This document shows positions 42,519 to 52,295 of a stretch of 64,000 nucleotides of DNA, one piece after another; positions within the stretch are counted from its first letter, which is position 1; each line of letters begins with the position of its first letter. Under the pieces are notes generated by a model. That model was not told the DNA's origin. It saw only the letters and a list, made by a program, of their open reading frames with translations, and searched no databases. The translations under genes were made by a program, and so were the position numbers. Source of the stretch: Streptomyces sp. NBC_01460 (GTDB lineage Bacteria > Actinomycetota > Actinomycetes > Streptomycetales > Streptomycetaceae); assembly GCF_036227405.1 (NCBI RefSeq), contig NZ_CP109473.1:6634001-6698000 (forward strand), in the 5' to 3' direction.

Positions 42519-42971
42519 ATGGACAAGCCGACGCACCTGATCGAGTTCGAGACGATGCTGCTCGGACGGCACCTCCAGCTGGGCGCGCCCCGGTCGAGAC
42601 GGGGCAGCTCCCTCGACCGCAGCGCCTACACCCTGCTCAGCCGGATCCGCATGGAGGGCCCGATGTCCATCGGGCAGCTCAGCGACGCCTTCGGGCTCGA
42701 CGCCTCCACCCTGAACCGGCAGACCGCCGCCATGCTGCGGGGCGGCCTCGTCGACCGCATCCCCGACCCCGACGGAGGCATCGCCCGCAAGTTCCGCATC
42801 ACCGCCGTGGGCGAGCGCGCTCTCGACGCGGAACGGGCCGAGAACATCAGCGGCCTGGAGCGGGTCATGGCCGACTGGTCGCCCGACGAGGTCAGCGTCC
42901 TCGCCGCCTGCCTCAAGCGCCTCAACAGCGACATCGAGAGCCTCGACGGACGTCCCTGGCCCCGGCCCTGA
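42519..42971 (+). CDS. MarR family regulator
   Basis: A 150-residue regulator with a winged helix at about 30-95 (LSRIRMEGPMSIGQLSDAFGLDASTLNRQTAAMLRGGLVDRIPD). It is only distantly like its divergent neighbour. The ATG at 42519 has GAGAGAAG upstream; the frame from 42432 adds 29 residues without support. Its target is unclear, because downstream lie tdh and kbl; regulation of itself or the divergent exporter is equally likely. Confidence 0.82.
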   Translation: MDKPTHLIEFETMLLGRHLQLGAPRSRRGSSLDRSAYTLLSRIRMEGPMSIGQLSDAFGLDASTLNRQTAAMLRGGLVDRIPDPDGGIARKFRITAVGERALDAERAENISGLERVMADWSPDEVSVLAACLKRLNSDIESLDGRPWPRP

Positions 42972-43272
42972 CACCGGGCGTGCGGCGTCCGGGCCGGTCT
43001 CCCGGACCGCGCCTCCGGACGGGCCGGGCCGGCGCCCCGGAGCGGACCCCCGGCCGGGCCTGAAGAGGATCTACGGGAGCGCTTAAGAAATCCTCGATGG
43101 ACCTGAGCGCCGTGGTGCGGGACATTTCTCAGTGACGGCGCAGAGCGCGGAGCCGGGGCGGCCGGCCCTGTCCCGTCCGCCGTACATCCCCCGCAACCCC
43201 GGGCCGCAGGCCGTCTTCGGCATGCCCTCGGCCCGGGGCATCCACACGCACCAGGTACAGGGAGCCGCAGCT
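42972..43272. other. 301-bp region upstream of tdh
   Basis: Contains a 7-bp hairpin (42987-42993 with 43001-43007) that may end the MarR transcript. It also has an AGAAAT...ATTTCT pair near 43084-43129 that could be part of the tdh leader. An in-frame extension of tdh from 43132 exists but is unlike the family. No other gene seen. Confidence 0.45.
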
Positions 43273-44301
43273 GTGAAGGCACTCGTGAAGCACAAGGCCG
43301 AGCCGGGACTCCGGCTGATGGACGTGCCGGAACCGGAGACCGGTCCCGGCGACGTGCTGATCAAGGTGCTGCGTACGGGGATCTGCGGCACCGACCTGCA
43401 CATCCGCGACTACGACGGATGGGCGCAGCAGGCCGTGCGCACGCCCCTCATCGTGGGCCACGAGTTCGTCGGTGAGGTCGCCGGGATCGGCGCGGACGTC
43501 GTCGACATCAAGATCGGTGACCTGGTGAGCGGCGAGGGCCACCTGGTCTGCGGGAAGTGCCGCAACTGTCTCGCCGGGCGCCGGCACCTGTGCCGCTCCA
43601 CGCTCGGGCTCGGGGTCGGCCGGGACGGAGCGTTCGCGGAGTACCTGGCCCTGCCCGCCTCCAACGTCTGGGTGCACCGGGACAAGGTCGACCTCGACAT
43701 CGCCGCGATCTTCGACCCGTTCGGCAACGCCGTGCACACCGCGCTCTCGTTCCCGCTGGTCGGCGAGGACGTGCTGATCACCGGCGCGGGCCCCATCGGC
43801 ATCATGGCCGCCGCCGTCGCACGCCACGCGGGAGCCCGCAACGTCGTCATCACCGACGTCAGCGAGGCCCGGCTCGAACTGGCCAGGAAGGTCGGGGTGA
43901 ACCTCGCCCTGAACGTCGGCGAGCAGAGCGTCGCCGACGGTCAGAGCCTCCTCGGGCTGCGCGAGGGCTTCGACATCGGCCTGGAGATGTCCGGCCGCCC
44001 CGAGGCCATGCGCGACATGATCGCGAACATGACGCACGGCGGGCGGATCGCGATGCTGGGCCTGCCCTCCGCGGAATTCCCGGTGGACTGGTCCCGGGTC
44101 GTCACCTCGATGCTCACCATCAAGGGCATCTACGGCCGCGAGATGTACGAGACCTGGTACGCCATGTCCGTGCTCCTGGAGGGCGGGCTCGATCTCGCCC
44201 CGGTGATCACCGGCAGGTACGGCTACCGCGACTTCGAAGCCGCGTTCGACGACGCCGCGAGCGGACTCGGTGGCAAGGTACTGCTGGACTGGGCCGCCTG
44301 A
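43273..44301 (+). CDS. tdh: L-threonine 3-dehydrogenase
   Basis: A 342-residue zinc alcohol dehydrogenase-type enzyme that oxidises threonine to 2-amino-3-ketobutyrate with NAD. The catalytic zinc site is in [10 protein letters not shown] (Cys) and GHEFVGEV (His, Glu), the structural zinc in [15 protein letters not shown], and the NAD fold in [15 protein letters not shown]. The GTG at 43273 has GGGAG 8 nt upstream. It is followed 44 bp later by kbl, the standard threonine-to-glycine pathway operon. Confidence 0.93.
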   Translation: MKALVKHKAEPGLRLMDVPEPETGPGDVLIKVLRTGICGTDLHIRDYDGWAQQAVRTPLIVGHEFVGEVAGIGADVVDIKIGDLVSGEGHLVCGKCRNCLAGRRHLCRSTLGLGVGRDGAFAEYLALPASNVWVHRDKVDLDIAAIFDPFGNAVHTALSFPLVGEDVLITGAGPIGIMAAAVARHAGARNVVITDVSEARLELARKVGVNLALNVGEQSVADGQSLLGLREGFDIGLEMSGRPEAMRDMIANMTHGGRIAMLGLPSAEFPVDWSRVVTSMLTIKGIYGREMYETWYAMSVLLEGGLDLAPVITGRYGYRDFEAAFDDAASGLGGKVLLDWAA

Positions 44302-44345
44302 AGCTCCTCGTACGCACCTCCGTATCCACCTGGGAGACCTCCTTC

Positions 44346-45539
44346 ATGTTCGATTCCGTACGCGACGACCTGCGCACCACCCTCGACGAGATCCGCGACG
44401 CCGGGCTCCAGAAGCCCGAGCGCGTCATCGGGACCCCGCAGTCCGCGACCGTCGCCGTCACGGCCGGCGGCCGCGCGGGCGAGGTGCTCAACTTCTGCGC
44501 CAACAACTACCTGGGTCTCGCCGACCACCCCGAGGTCGTCGCCGCGGCCCACGAGGCACTGGACCGCTGGGGGTACGGGCTCGCGTCCGTCCGCTTCATC
44601 TGCGGCACCCAGGAGGTCCACAAGGAGCTGGAGCAGCGGCTCTCCTCCTTCCTCGGCCAGGAGGACACGATCCTCTACTCCTCCTGCTTCGACGCCAACG
44701 GCGGAGTCTTCGAGACCCTCCTCGGCCCGGAGGACGCGGTGATCTCCGACGCCCTCAACCACGCCTCCATCATCGACGGCATCCGCCTCTCCAAGGCGAA
44801 GCGCTACCGCTACGCCAACCGCGACATGGCGGACCTGGAGCAGCAGCTCAAGGAGGCCTCCGGGGCCCGCCGCAGGCTCGTCGTGACCGACGGGGTCTTC
44901 TCCATGGACGGCTACCTCGCCCCCCTGGCCGAGATCTGCGACCTCGCCGACCGCTACGGCGCCATGGTCATGGTCGACGACTCGCACGCCGTCGGCTTCG
45001 TCGGCCCCGGCGGCCGGGGCACCCCCGAGCTGCACGGCGTCATGGACCGCGTCGACATCATCACCGGCACGCTCGGCAAGGCCCTGGGCGGCGCGTCCGG
45101 CGGTTACGTCGCCGCGCGCGCCGAGATCGTCGCGCTGCTGCGCCAGCGTTCGCGCCCGTACCTCTTCTCCAACTCGCTCGCCCCGGTCATCGCCGCCGCC
45201 TCCCTCAAGGTCATCGACCTGCTGGAGTCCGCGGGCGAGCTGCGCGAGCGGCTCAACGCCAACACCGCGCTCTTCCGCTCCCGGATGACCGAGGAAGGCT
45301 TCGACATCCTGCCCGGCGACCACGCCATCGCCCCCGTGATGATCGGGGACGCGGCGAAGGCAGGCCGGATGGCGGAGCTGCTCCTCGAGCGCGGTGTGTA
45401 CGTGATCGGGTTCTCGTACCCCGTCGTCCCGCAGGGGGCCGCGCGTATCCGCGTGCAGCTCTCGGCGGCCCACTCCACCGACGACGTCAACCGGGCCGTG
45501 GACGCGTTCGTCGACGCGCGGTCCGCGCTGGAGGCGTAG
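44346..45539 (+). CDS. kbl: 2-amino-3-ketobutyrate CoA ligase (glycine C-acetyltransferase)
   Basis: A 397-residue PLP enzyme that splits 2-amino-3-ketobutyrate with CoA into glycine and acetyl-CoA. Landmarks are [13 protein letters not shown] near the N-terminus, [13 protein letters not shown], the PLP-contact [11 protein letters not shown] and the Schiff-base Lys in [14 protein letters not shown]. Length and order are typical of the alpha-oxoamine synthase family. ATG at 44346 with GGGAG upstream. Operon partner of tdh. Confidence 0.94.
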   Translation: MFDSVRDDLRTTLDEIRDAGLQKPERVIGTPQSATVAVTAGGRAGEVLNFCANNYLGLADHPEVVAAAHEALDRWGYGLASVRFICGTQEVHKELEQRLSSFLGQEDTILYSSCFDANGGVFETLLGPEDAVISDALNHASIIDGIRLSKAKRYRYANRDMADLEQQLKEASGARRRLVVTDGVFSMDGYLAPLAEICDLADRYGAMVMVDDSHAVGFVGPGGRGTPELHGVMDRVDIITGTLGKALGGASGGYVAARAEIVALLRQRSRPYLFSNSLAPVIAAASLKVIDLLESAGELRERLNANTALFRSRMTEEGFDILPGDHAIAPVMIGDAAKAGRMAELLLERGVYVIGFSYPVVPQGAARIRVQLSAAHSTDDVNRAVDAFVDARSALEA

Positions 45540-45569
45540 GGACACCCCGCGACCTGGGACAATGAGCAC

Positions 45570-46475
45570 ATGATCGATGCCCGGCGGCTGCGGATCCTCC
45601 GTGCGGTGGCGGACCACCGTACGGTGACCGCCGCGGCCGCCGCGCTGTACCTGACCCCCTCAGCCGTCTCCCAGCAGCTCGCCGCCCTGGAGCAGGAGAC
45701 CGGTCACCGGCTGGTGGAGCGCGGGGCGCGGGGTGCCCGGCTGACCGCCGCGGGGGAGATCCTGCTGACCCACGCCAACGCCGTCCTCGCCCAGCTGGAA
45801 CGGGCCGAGGCGGAGCTCGCGGAGTACGGCGCGGGCGTCGCGGGGACGGTCACCGTCGCCGCCTTCGCCACGGGCATCGGGCTCGTCCTCGCCCCGGCCA
45901 TCGCCGAACTGACCCGTACCGCACCCGGGATCCGGGTGCGGGTGCAGGACGCCGAGGGCGACGCGAGCGTGCCGATGGTGCTGGACCGGCAGGTCGACGT
46001 GGCGGTCGCCGTCGAATACCGGGGAGCGCCCGGGGTCGACGACCGCAGGCTGACCCGGGTGCCGCTGTACTCCGAGCCCTTCGACGCGGTGCTGCCGGTC
46101 GGCCACCGCCTCGGCGGACAGGACCACGTGTCCGTGGCCGATCTGGCCGAGGAGGTGTGGATCGGCCCGTACCCCGGCAATCCGTGTCATGACGTGGTGG
46201 TCCTGGCCTGCGAGTACGCCGGCTTCGCACCCCGGCTCGAGCACTCGTCGGACGACTTCCACGCGGTGGTCGCGCTGGCCGGGGCGGGCGCGGGAGTGGC
46301 GCTGGTGCCCCGCTCGGCGCTCCGCGGCACGGAGCTCGGCCGGGTCGTCGTGCGGCCCGTCGAGGGCGTCGCCCCGACCCGGCGCGTGTTCGCCGCGGTA
46401 CGGCAGGGAGCGGAGGGACACCCGTTGATCAAGCCGGTCCTGGACGCGCTGGTCACGGCGGCCGGACCGGTGTGA
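45570..46475 (+). CDS. LysR family transcriptional regulator
   Basis: A 301-residue regulator. The N-terminal winged helix is RLRILRAVADHRTVTAAAAALYLTPSAVSQQLAALEQETGHRLVERG (about 6-52), then a periplasmic-binding-like effector domain. It starts 31 bp after kbl on the same strand. It could be co-transcribed with and regulate the threonine operon, or act elsewhere; LysR proteins usually control a divergent gene, and none is divergent here. Confidence 0.88.
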   Translation: MIDARRLRILRAVADHRTVTAAAAALYLTPSAVSQQLAALEQETGHRLVERGARGARLTAAGEILLTHANAVLAQLERAEAELAEYGAGVAGTVTVAAFATGIGLVLAPAIAELTRTAPGIRVRVQDAEGDASVPMVLDRQVDVAVAVEYRGAPGVDDRRLTRVPLYSEPFDAVLPVGHRLGGQDHVSVADLAEEVWIGPYPGNPCHDVVVLACEYAGFAPRLEHSSDDFHAVVALAGAGAGVALVPRSALRGTELGRVVVRPVEGVAPTRRVFAAVRQGAEGHPLIKPVLDALVTAAGPV

Positions 46476-46520
46476 CGCGCGTGCGCCGCACGCCCGGCCG
46501 CCGGGCGGGCGGGGCGGAGC

Positions 46521-46907
46521 TCAGGCGGGCTGCAGCAGGTCCCACCGGTTCCCGTGGAGGTCCTCGAACACCGCGACGGAGCCGTAGACCTCGTGCCGCG
46601 GCTCCTCCAGGAAACGCACCCCGGCGGCCAGCATCCGGGCGTGGTCGCCTGCGAAGTCCTCCGTGTGCAGGAAGAAGCCGACCCGGCCGCCCGTCTGCGC
46701 GCCGATGCTCGCCCGCTGCGCCTCGTCCTTGGCGCGGGCCAGCAGCAGGCCGGTGCCCGAGGTGCCGCGCGGCCGCACGACCACCCAGCGGGAGCCGTCG
46801 CCCCGGTCCGTGTCCTCCACCAGCTCGAAGCCGAGGGCGCCGGTGTAGAAGGAGAGGGCCTCGTCGTAGTCGCTGACGACCAGCGTGACCAGAGCGATGT
46901 GGGACAT
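46521..46907 (-). CDS. VOC superfamily (glyoxalase-like) protein
   Basis: A 128-residue protein with paired beta-alpha-beta-beta-beta modules. The N-terminal VTLVVSDYDEALSFYTGALGFELVED and the C-terminal VFEDLHGNRWDLLQP are typical. Potential metal ligands are a His near the start and a Glu near the end (FEDLHGN). The reaction could be isomerisation or antibiotic binding; nothing fixes it. ATG at 46907. Confidence 0.82.
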   Translation of the reverse strand: MSHIALVTLVVSDYDEALSFYTGALGFELVEDTDRGDGSRWVVVRPRGTSGTGLLLARAKDEAQRASIGAQTGGRVGFFLHTEDFAGDHARMLAAGVRFLEEPRHEVYGSVAVFEDLHGNRWDLLQPA

Positions 46908-46989
46908 GGGGATCCTCGTCGTCGGGAGCGATGGATGGAGTTATACGTAACACTAACGTGGACCCGTGCGGACGGGGAGAATGCCGGCC

Positions 46990-47616
46990 ATGGACACGAG
47001 CGACCTCGCCGCGCTGACGGCACGCGCCCGCCGCCTGGCCCAGGGCGGCCACCGCCGCGTCCTCGGCATCGCGGGCGCTCCCGGCGCGGGCAAGTCCACG
47101 CTGGCCGCCCGCATCGTCGAGGCGCTCGAAGGCCTCGCCGTCCTCGTCCCGATGGACGGCTTCCACCTGGCGGGGGCGGAGCTCGAACGCCTCGGGCGGG
47201 CGGACCGCAAGGGTGCGCCCGACACCTTCGACGCCGCCGGATACGCGGCGCTGCTCCGGCGGCTGCGCCGTCCCGAGGGGCCGCACCCCGTCTACGCGCC
47301 CGCTTTCGACCGGGCGCTGGAGGAGCCGGTCGCCGGGTCCGTGTGCGTCCCCGCGGACACCCCGCTCGTCGTGACCGAGGGCAACTACCTGCTGCTGGAC
47401 GAGGGGGCCTGGGCGCCGGTGCGCGGGCTGCTGGACGAGGCGTGGTTCCTGGACGCCGACCCGGAGCTGCGGGTGAGCAGGCTCGTGGACCGGCACGTGC
47501 GGTTCGGCAAGCCCCGCCCGTACGCCGAGCGTTGGGTCGCCGGCTCCGACGAGCGCAACGCGCGGCTCGTCGAGAGGCACAGGGGCCGGGCCGACCTCGT
47601 CGTACGGCTCCGCTGA
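46990..47616 (+). CDS. Nucleoside/uridine kinase-like P-loop kinase
   Basis: A 208-residue kinase with Walker A GIAGAPGAGKSTLA (about 28-41), a substrate loop MDGFHLAGAEL, and the acidic WFLDADPELRVSRLVDRHVRFGK region. It resembles the uridine kinase/pantothenate kinase-like family, often annotated nucleoside or fructose kinase. I choose the ATG at 46990; GTG at 46966 and ATG at 46981 are possible, with GGGGAG placed ambiguously. Confidence 0.78.
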   Translation: MDTSDLAALTARARRLAQGGHRRVLGIAGAPGAGKSTLAARIVEALEGLAVLVPMDGFHLAGAELERLGRADRKGAPDTFDAAGYAALLRRLRRPEGPHPVYAPAFDRALEEPVAGSVCVPADTPLVVTEGNYLLLDEGAWAPVRGLLDEAWFLDADPELRVSRLVDRHVRFGKPRPYAERWVAGSDERNARLVERHRGRADLVVRLR

Positions 47617-47708
47617 GGCGGGCCCGCGTGTTGCCCTGAATCCCGCTCGCGTCCACCCCTGCCGACGGGCAGGATGCAGAGTGCCGCGTCGCCCGCCAGG
47701 AGGTCCCC

Positions 47709-48839
47709 ATGCCCAGCACCGACCAGCCCGTGCCCTTCACCGCCGAGGACTACCGGGCCCGGATGATCCGCGCGGCCGAGGCCGCCGACGAGGCCGGCCT
47801 GGCAGGCGTCCTCGTCGCACCGGGGCCCGACATGGTCCATCTCACCGGCTACCGGCCGACCGCGGACACCGAGCGCCTCACCCTGCTCGTCCTCAGGGCG
47901 GGCCAGGACCCCGTCCTCGTCGTCCCGGCCCTGGAGGCGGCGGACGCGGAACGTGCGGCGGGCGCCCCCGCCCTGACCCTCCGGGACTGGACCGACGCCG
48001 CGAACCCGTACGGCCTGACCGCCGGACTGCTGGACGCGAAGGGGCGCTTCGGGATCAGCGACAACGCCTGGGCGCTGCACCTCCTGGCACTCCACGCGCT
48101 CCTCCCCGACACCTCCTACGCCTCGCTCACCGAGGCCCTGCCGATGCTGCGCGCGGTCAAGGACGCGGCCGAGCTGGAGCGCCTCGCCGCCGCGGGGGCC
48201 GCGGCCGACGCGGTCTACGGGCAGATCCTGAAGGTCCGCTTCTCCGGCCGCCGGGAGAGCGACGTGGCCGCGGACCTGGCCGCCCTCCTCCTGGAACACG
48301 GGCACTCCCAGGTCGACTTCACCGTCGTGGGGTCCGGTCCGAACGGCGCCAACCCGCACCACGAGGCCGGCGAGCGCACCATCGAGGGCGGCGACATGGT
48401 CGTCCTCGACTTCGGCGGGCTGATGCACGGCTACGGCTCCGACACCTCCCGCACGGTGCACGTCGGGGAGCCCACCGCCGAGGAACAGCGGGTCCACGAC
48501 GTCGTACGGGAGGCCCAGGAGGCGGGCTGCCGGGCGGTGCGGCCCGGAGCGGCCTGCCAGGACATCGACCGGGCCGCCCGCGCCGTCATCACCGAGTTCG
48601 GCTACGGCGAACGCTTCATCCACCGCACGGGCCACGGCATCGGCGTCACCACCCATGAACCGCCCTACATGATCGAGGGCGAGGAGCTGCCGCTGGTGCC
48701 GGGCATGTGCTTCTCCGTGGAGCCGGGCATCTACCTCCCGGGCCGCTTCGGCGTCCGCATCGAGGACATCGTGACGGTCACGGAGAGCGGGGGCAGGCGG
48801 CTGAACACCACCGCCCGCGAACTGGCCGTCGTCGAGTAG
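47709..48839 (+). CDS. M24 family metallopeptidase (Xaa-Pro aminopeptidase-like)
   Basis: A 376-residue cytosolic peptidase with the creatinase/aminopeptidase fold. The five metal ligands are visible: MVVLDFGG (Asp), GSDTSRT (Asp), HRTGHGIGV (His), FSVEPGIY (Glu) and VRIEDIVTV (Glu). Preference for X-Pro peptides is inferred from the family. ATG at 47709 with AGGAGG 6 nt upstream. Separate unit, converging on treZ. Confidence 0.9.
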   Translation: MPSTDQPVPFTAEDYRARMIRAAEAADEAGLAGVLVAPGPDMVHLTGYRPTADTERLTLLVLRAGQDPVLVVPALEAADAERAAGAPALTLRDWTDAANPYGLTAGLLDAKGRFGISDNAWALHLLALHALLPDTSYASLTEALPMLRAVKDAAELERLAAAGAAADAVYGQILKVRFSGRRESDVAADLAALLLEHGHSQVDFTVVGSGPNGANPHHEAGERTIEGGDMVVLDFGGLMHGYGSDTSRTVHVGEPTAEEQRVHDVVREAQEAGCRAVRPGAACQDIDRAARAVITEFGYGERFIHRTGHGIGVTTHEPPYMIEGEELPLVPGMCFSVEPGIYLPGRFGVRIEDIVTVTESGGRRLNTTARELAVVE

Positions 48840-48936
48840 GGCCCCCTGCCGCGGGGTTCGGGGCCCGCCCGGACCCCGGCCCCTCCCGTCGACGGCATCG
48901 AGGGCTGCCTCGCGCGAACGGAGCTGGACCGTCCGG

Positions 48937-50697
48937 TCAGTCGTCGGCCAGCACCACGCACGACTCCGGCGGCAGGTGCAGCCCGCCGTCGGCTCCCGGG
49001 GCCTCGGCGGGTTCCCAGGCGGCCAGCACCCGTCCCCCGCCCCTCCGGTGGCGGCCCGCGCCCAGCGGGACGGCCGCGGGCTTCCCGGAGAGGTTGACCA
49101 CGATCCGCAGGTCGCCCCTGCGGTAGGCGATCCACCGCGCCTCCTCGTCGTACGCCGTCCTGACCGACGCCAGGTCCGGATCGGAGAGGTCCGGCAGGGT
49201 ACGGCGCAGGGCGATCAGCTCGCGGTACCAGGCGTGCAGCCGGGCGTGCGGCTCCCGCTCCGGTTCGCTCCAGTCGAGGCAGGAACGGGCCCGGGTGGCC
49301 GGGTCCTGCGGATCGGGGATGTCCTCCTCCGCCCAGCCGTGCGCCCCGAACTCCCGCCGCCTGCCCTCGCGCACGGCCCGGGCCAGCTCCGGGTCGGTGT
49401 GGTCGGTGAAGAACTGCCACGGTGTGCGGGCGCCCCACTCCTCGCCCATGAAGAGCATCGGCGTGAAGGGTCCCGTGAGCACGAGCGCCGCCGCACACGC
49501 CTGGAGCCCGGGGGAGAGCCCGGCGGCGAGCCGGTCACCGAGGGCGCGGTTGCCGATCTGGTCGTGCGTCTGGGCGTAGCCGACGAAGCGGTGGGAGGGC
49601 GTACGGGTCGCGTCGACGGGGCGGCCGTGCACGTGGCCGCGGAAGCTGGAGTACGTGCCGTTGTGGAAGAACGCCCTGGTCACGGTCTTGGCGAGAGCGC
49701 TCAGCGGTGCCGTCGCGAAGTCGGCGTAGTAGCCCTGCGACTCGCCGGTGAGCGCGGTGTGCAGGGCGTGGTGGAAGTCGTCGTTCCACTGGGCGTGGAG
49801 CCCGATGCCGCCCTCCGTGCGCGGGGTCGTCGTACGGGGATCGCAGAGGTCGGACTCGGCGACGAGCGTGAGTGGCCGGCCTAGCTCCGAGGCCAGGGCG
49901 TCGACCGCCGTGGAGAGCTCCTCCAGGAAGGTGAGCGCCCGGCCGTCGGCCAGCGCGTGGACGGCGTCCAGGCGCAGGCCGTCCAGACGGTAGTCCCGGA
50001 GCCAGGCGAGCGCGCTGCCCAGCAGATACGCGCGCACCTCGTCCGATCCGGGGGCGTCGAGGTTCACCGCCGAGCCCCAGGGCGTGTGGTGCGTGTCCGT
50101 GAAGTACGGGCCGAACGCCGGGAGGTAGTTGCCCGAGGGGCCCAGATGGTTGTGGACCACGTCCAGGAGGACCGCGAGACCCAGCCCGTGCGCCGTGTCG
50201 ACGAAACGCTTCAGCCCCTCCGGGCCGCCGTACGGCTCGTGCACCGCCCAGAGCGACACCCCCTCGTAGCCCCACCCGTGCGTGCCCGGGAACGGACAGA
50301 CGGGCATCAGCTCGACATGGGTGATGCCGAGGTCCGCCAGGTGGCCGAGGCGCTCGGCCGCGGCGTCGAAGGTGCCCGCCTCCGTGAACGTGCCGACGTG
50401 CAGCTCGTACAGGACGGCACCGGGCAGCCCGCGCCCGGCCCAGGTGGTGCGCCAGGCGTACGCCTCGTGGTCCACGACCGCGCTCTCGCCGTCGGGCCCG
50501 TCCGGCTGGCGGCGGGAACGCGGGTCGGGCAGGACGGGGCCGTCGTCGAGCGAGAAGCCGTAACGGTCGCCGTCCGCCGCCTCGGTCTCCGCCGTCCACC
50601 AGCCGGCTCGTCCCGGGGAGTGCTCCATCGGACGGCGCCCGCCCGCCGTGCACAGCACGGCCGACCCGGCTTCGGGGGCCCACACCTCGAACTGCAT
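48937..50697 (-). CDS. treZ: Malto-oligosyltrehalose trehalohydrolase
   Basis: A 586-residue GH13 enzyme that releases trehalose from the maltooligosyl-trehalose made by TreY. An N-terminal CBM48-like part (about 1-90) precedes the barrel. Nucleophile DGLRLDAVHAL and acid ESDL positions are intact, and the HDQIGNR motif is typical of TreZ. I prefer the ATG at 50697 because GAGGAG is 6 nt upstream; an ATG at 50715 is possible. treY and glgX lie 7-12 kb to the right on the same strand, but are separate from treZ. Confidence 0.92.
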   Translation of the reverse strand: MQFEVWAPEAGSAVLCTAGGRRPMEHSPGRAGWWTAETEAADGDRYGFSLDDGPVLPDPRSRRQPDGPDGESAVVDHEAYAWRTTWAGRGLPGAVLYELHVGTFTEAGTFDAAAERLGHLADLGITHVELMPVCPFPGTHGWGYEGVSLWAVHEPYGGPEGLKRFVDTAHGLGLAVLLDVVHNHLGPSGNYLPAFGPYFTDTHHTPWGSAVNLDAPGSDEVRAYLLGSALAWLRDYRLDGLRLDAVHALADGRALTFLEELSTAVDALASELGRPLTLVAESDLCDPRTTTPRTEGGIGLHAQWNDDFHHALHTALTGESQGYYADFATAPLSALAKTVTRAFFHNGTYSSFRGHVHGRPVDATRTPSHRFVGYAQTHDQIGNRALGDRLAAGLSPGLQACAAALVLTGPFTPMLFMGEEWGARTPWQFFTDHTDPELARAVREGRRREFGAHGWAEEDIPDPQDPATRARSCLDWSEPEREPHARLHAWYRELIALRRTLPDLSDPDLASVRTAYDEEARWIAYRRGDLRIVVNLSGKPAAVPLGAGRHRRGGGRVLAAWEPAEAPGADGGLHLPPESCVVLADD

Positions 50698-50829
50698 CCA
50701 GCACTCCTCGTCCATGAACCTGATGCCTCGCCGGAGGCCTCATGATCGGCGGAATTCGCACGCACGGTCCCGGGACACTGGAGCAAGCCCGCAACTGGCG
50801 ATTAGGGTCTGGTCCTGATCATTGCCCTG

Positions 50830-50859
50830 CCGGGTTCTGCTCATTCGCAGGGAACCCGG
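50830..50859 (+). promoter_or_regulatory. Leader hairpin before the GH1 gene
   Basis: ccgggttctgc pairs with gcagggaacccgg around a 6-nt loop and a 2-nt bulge, ending 41 bp before the ATG. It could influence translation or be an attenuator. Confidence 0.35.
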
Positions 50860-50900
50860 GCAGTCATACAAGGTCCCTCTTACGGCTGCTGGAGGCCGAG

Positions 50901-52295
50901 ATGACCGTGCCGCCCTTCCCACCCGGCTTCCTCTGGGGAGCCTCCGCCTCCGCTTTCCAGACCGAAGGCGCGTTCGACACGGACGGCAAAGGACCGTCCG
51001 GCTGGGACGCCTTCGCCGCACAGCCCGGCAGGATCAAGGACGGTACCGACACCACGCGTGGCACCGGCTTCCACGAGCACTATCGCGAGGACGTCGCCCT
51101 GCTCGCCGGGCTCGGCGCGGACGCCTTCCGCTTCTCCATCAGCTGGCCCCGGGTCGTACCCGGCGGCAGCGGCTCGCTCAACCCCGCCGGGCTGGACTTC
51201 TACGACCGGCTCGTCGACGAACTCTGCGCCCACGGGATCACCCCCGCCCCCACGCTCTACCACTGGGACACCCCGCTCCCGCTGGACGAGGCCGGGGGCT
51301 GGCTCAACCGGGACACCGCCTACCGCTTCGCCGAGTACGCGGGGATCGTCGCCGAGCGCCTCGCCGACCGTGTCCCCATGTGGATCACCATCAACGAACC
51401 GGCCGAGGTGACGATGCTCGGTTACGCGCTGGGCGAGCACGCCCCGGGCCGCACCCTTCTCTTCGACGCGCTGCCGGCCGCCCACCACCAGCTCCTCGCC
51501 CACGGGCTGGCCGTACGGGCGCTGCGCGCGGCCGGCGCGGACAACATCGGCATCGCCCTCTCCCACACCCCCGTCTGGACGGCGGGGGAGTCCGACGAGG
51601 ACCGCATGGGCGCGGAGATCTACGACACCCTGACCAACTGGCTGTTCGCGGATCCCGTCCTCACCGGCCGCTATCCCGACGAGGGGTTCGCCGCGCTGAT
51701 GCCGGGGCCGGTCGAGGAGGACCTCAAGGTCATCTCCGCCCCCCTCGACTGGTACGGCGTCAACTACTACAACCCGACCCTCGTCGGCGCGCCCCGGCCC
51801 GACGCGCTCGACTCCTTCTCCGGGTACTCCATGCCCGCCGGGCTCCCGTTCGGGATCCGGGAGATCGAGGGGTACGACACCACCGACTTCGGCTGGCCCG
51901 TCGTCCCCCAGGGACTGGCCGAGACGCTCGGTCAACTGCGCGACCGCTTCGGTGACCGCCTGCCGCCCGTCTACATCACGGAGAACGGCTGCGCGGTCGA
52001 CGAGCCCGTCGCCGACGGCCGCCGCATCGCCTTCCTGGAGGGGCATCTGGAGGCGCTGCGCACGGCCATCGACGCGGGCGTCGACGTACGGGGCTACTTC
52101 ACCTGGTCGCTGACCGACAACGTCGAATGGACCGAGGGCGCCAGCAAGCGGTTCGGCCTCGTCCACATCGACTACGAGACCCTGCGGCGCACCCCCAAGG
52201 AGTCGTACGCCTGGTACCGCGACGTCATCCGCGCGCAGCGCACCGGCGGTACGCAGGGACCGGCGCTCACCTCAGGTGAACGCGCTCCTGGATGA
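50901..52295 (+). CDS. Family 1 glycoside hydrolase (beta-glucosidase)
   Basis: A 464-residue cytosolic GH1 enzyme. N-terminal PPFPPGFLWGASASAFQTEGAF is typical. The acid/base Glu is in WITINEPAEV (about 160) and the nucleophile Glu in VYITENGCAV (about 357); SLTDNVEW follows. It would hydrolyse cellobiose or another beta-glucoside. The ATG at 50901 follows GGAGG by 6 nt. Divergent from treZ; its 3' end overlaps the convergent GNAT gene by 29 bp. No sugar transporter or LacI regulator lies beside it. Confidence 0.93.
   Translation: MTVPPFPPGFLWGASASAFQTEGAFDTDGKGPSGWDAFAAQPGRIKDGTDTTRGTGFHEHYREDVALLAGLGADAFRFSISWPRVVPGGSGSLNPAGLDFYDRLVDELCAHGITPAPTLYHWDTPLPLDEAGGWLNRDTAYRFAEYAGIVAERLADRVPMWITINEPAEVTMLGYALGEHAPGRTLLFDALPAAHHQLLAHGLAVRALRAAGADNIGIALSHTPVWTAGESDEDRMGAEIYDTLTNWLFADPVLTGRYPDEGFAALMPGPVEEDLKVISAPLDWYGVNYYNPTLVGAPRPDALDSFSGYSMPAGLPFGIREIEGYDTTDFGWPVVPQGLAETLGQLRDRFGDRLPPVYITENGCAVDEPVADGRRIAFLEGHLEALRTAIDAGVDVRGYFTWSLTDNVEWTEGASKRFGLVHIDYETLRRTPKESYAWYRDVIRAQRTGGTQGPALTSGERAPG

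Noticed and set aside
43132..43272. An N-terminal extension of tdh from 43132
   Set aside because: The extra 47 residues are Pro/Arg/Gly-rich and unlike threonine dehydrogenases, while a GTG with a good ribosome site lies at the expected family start.
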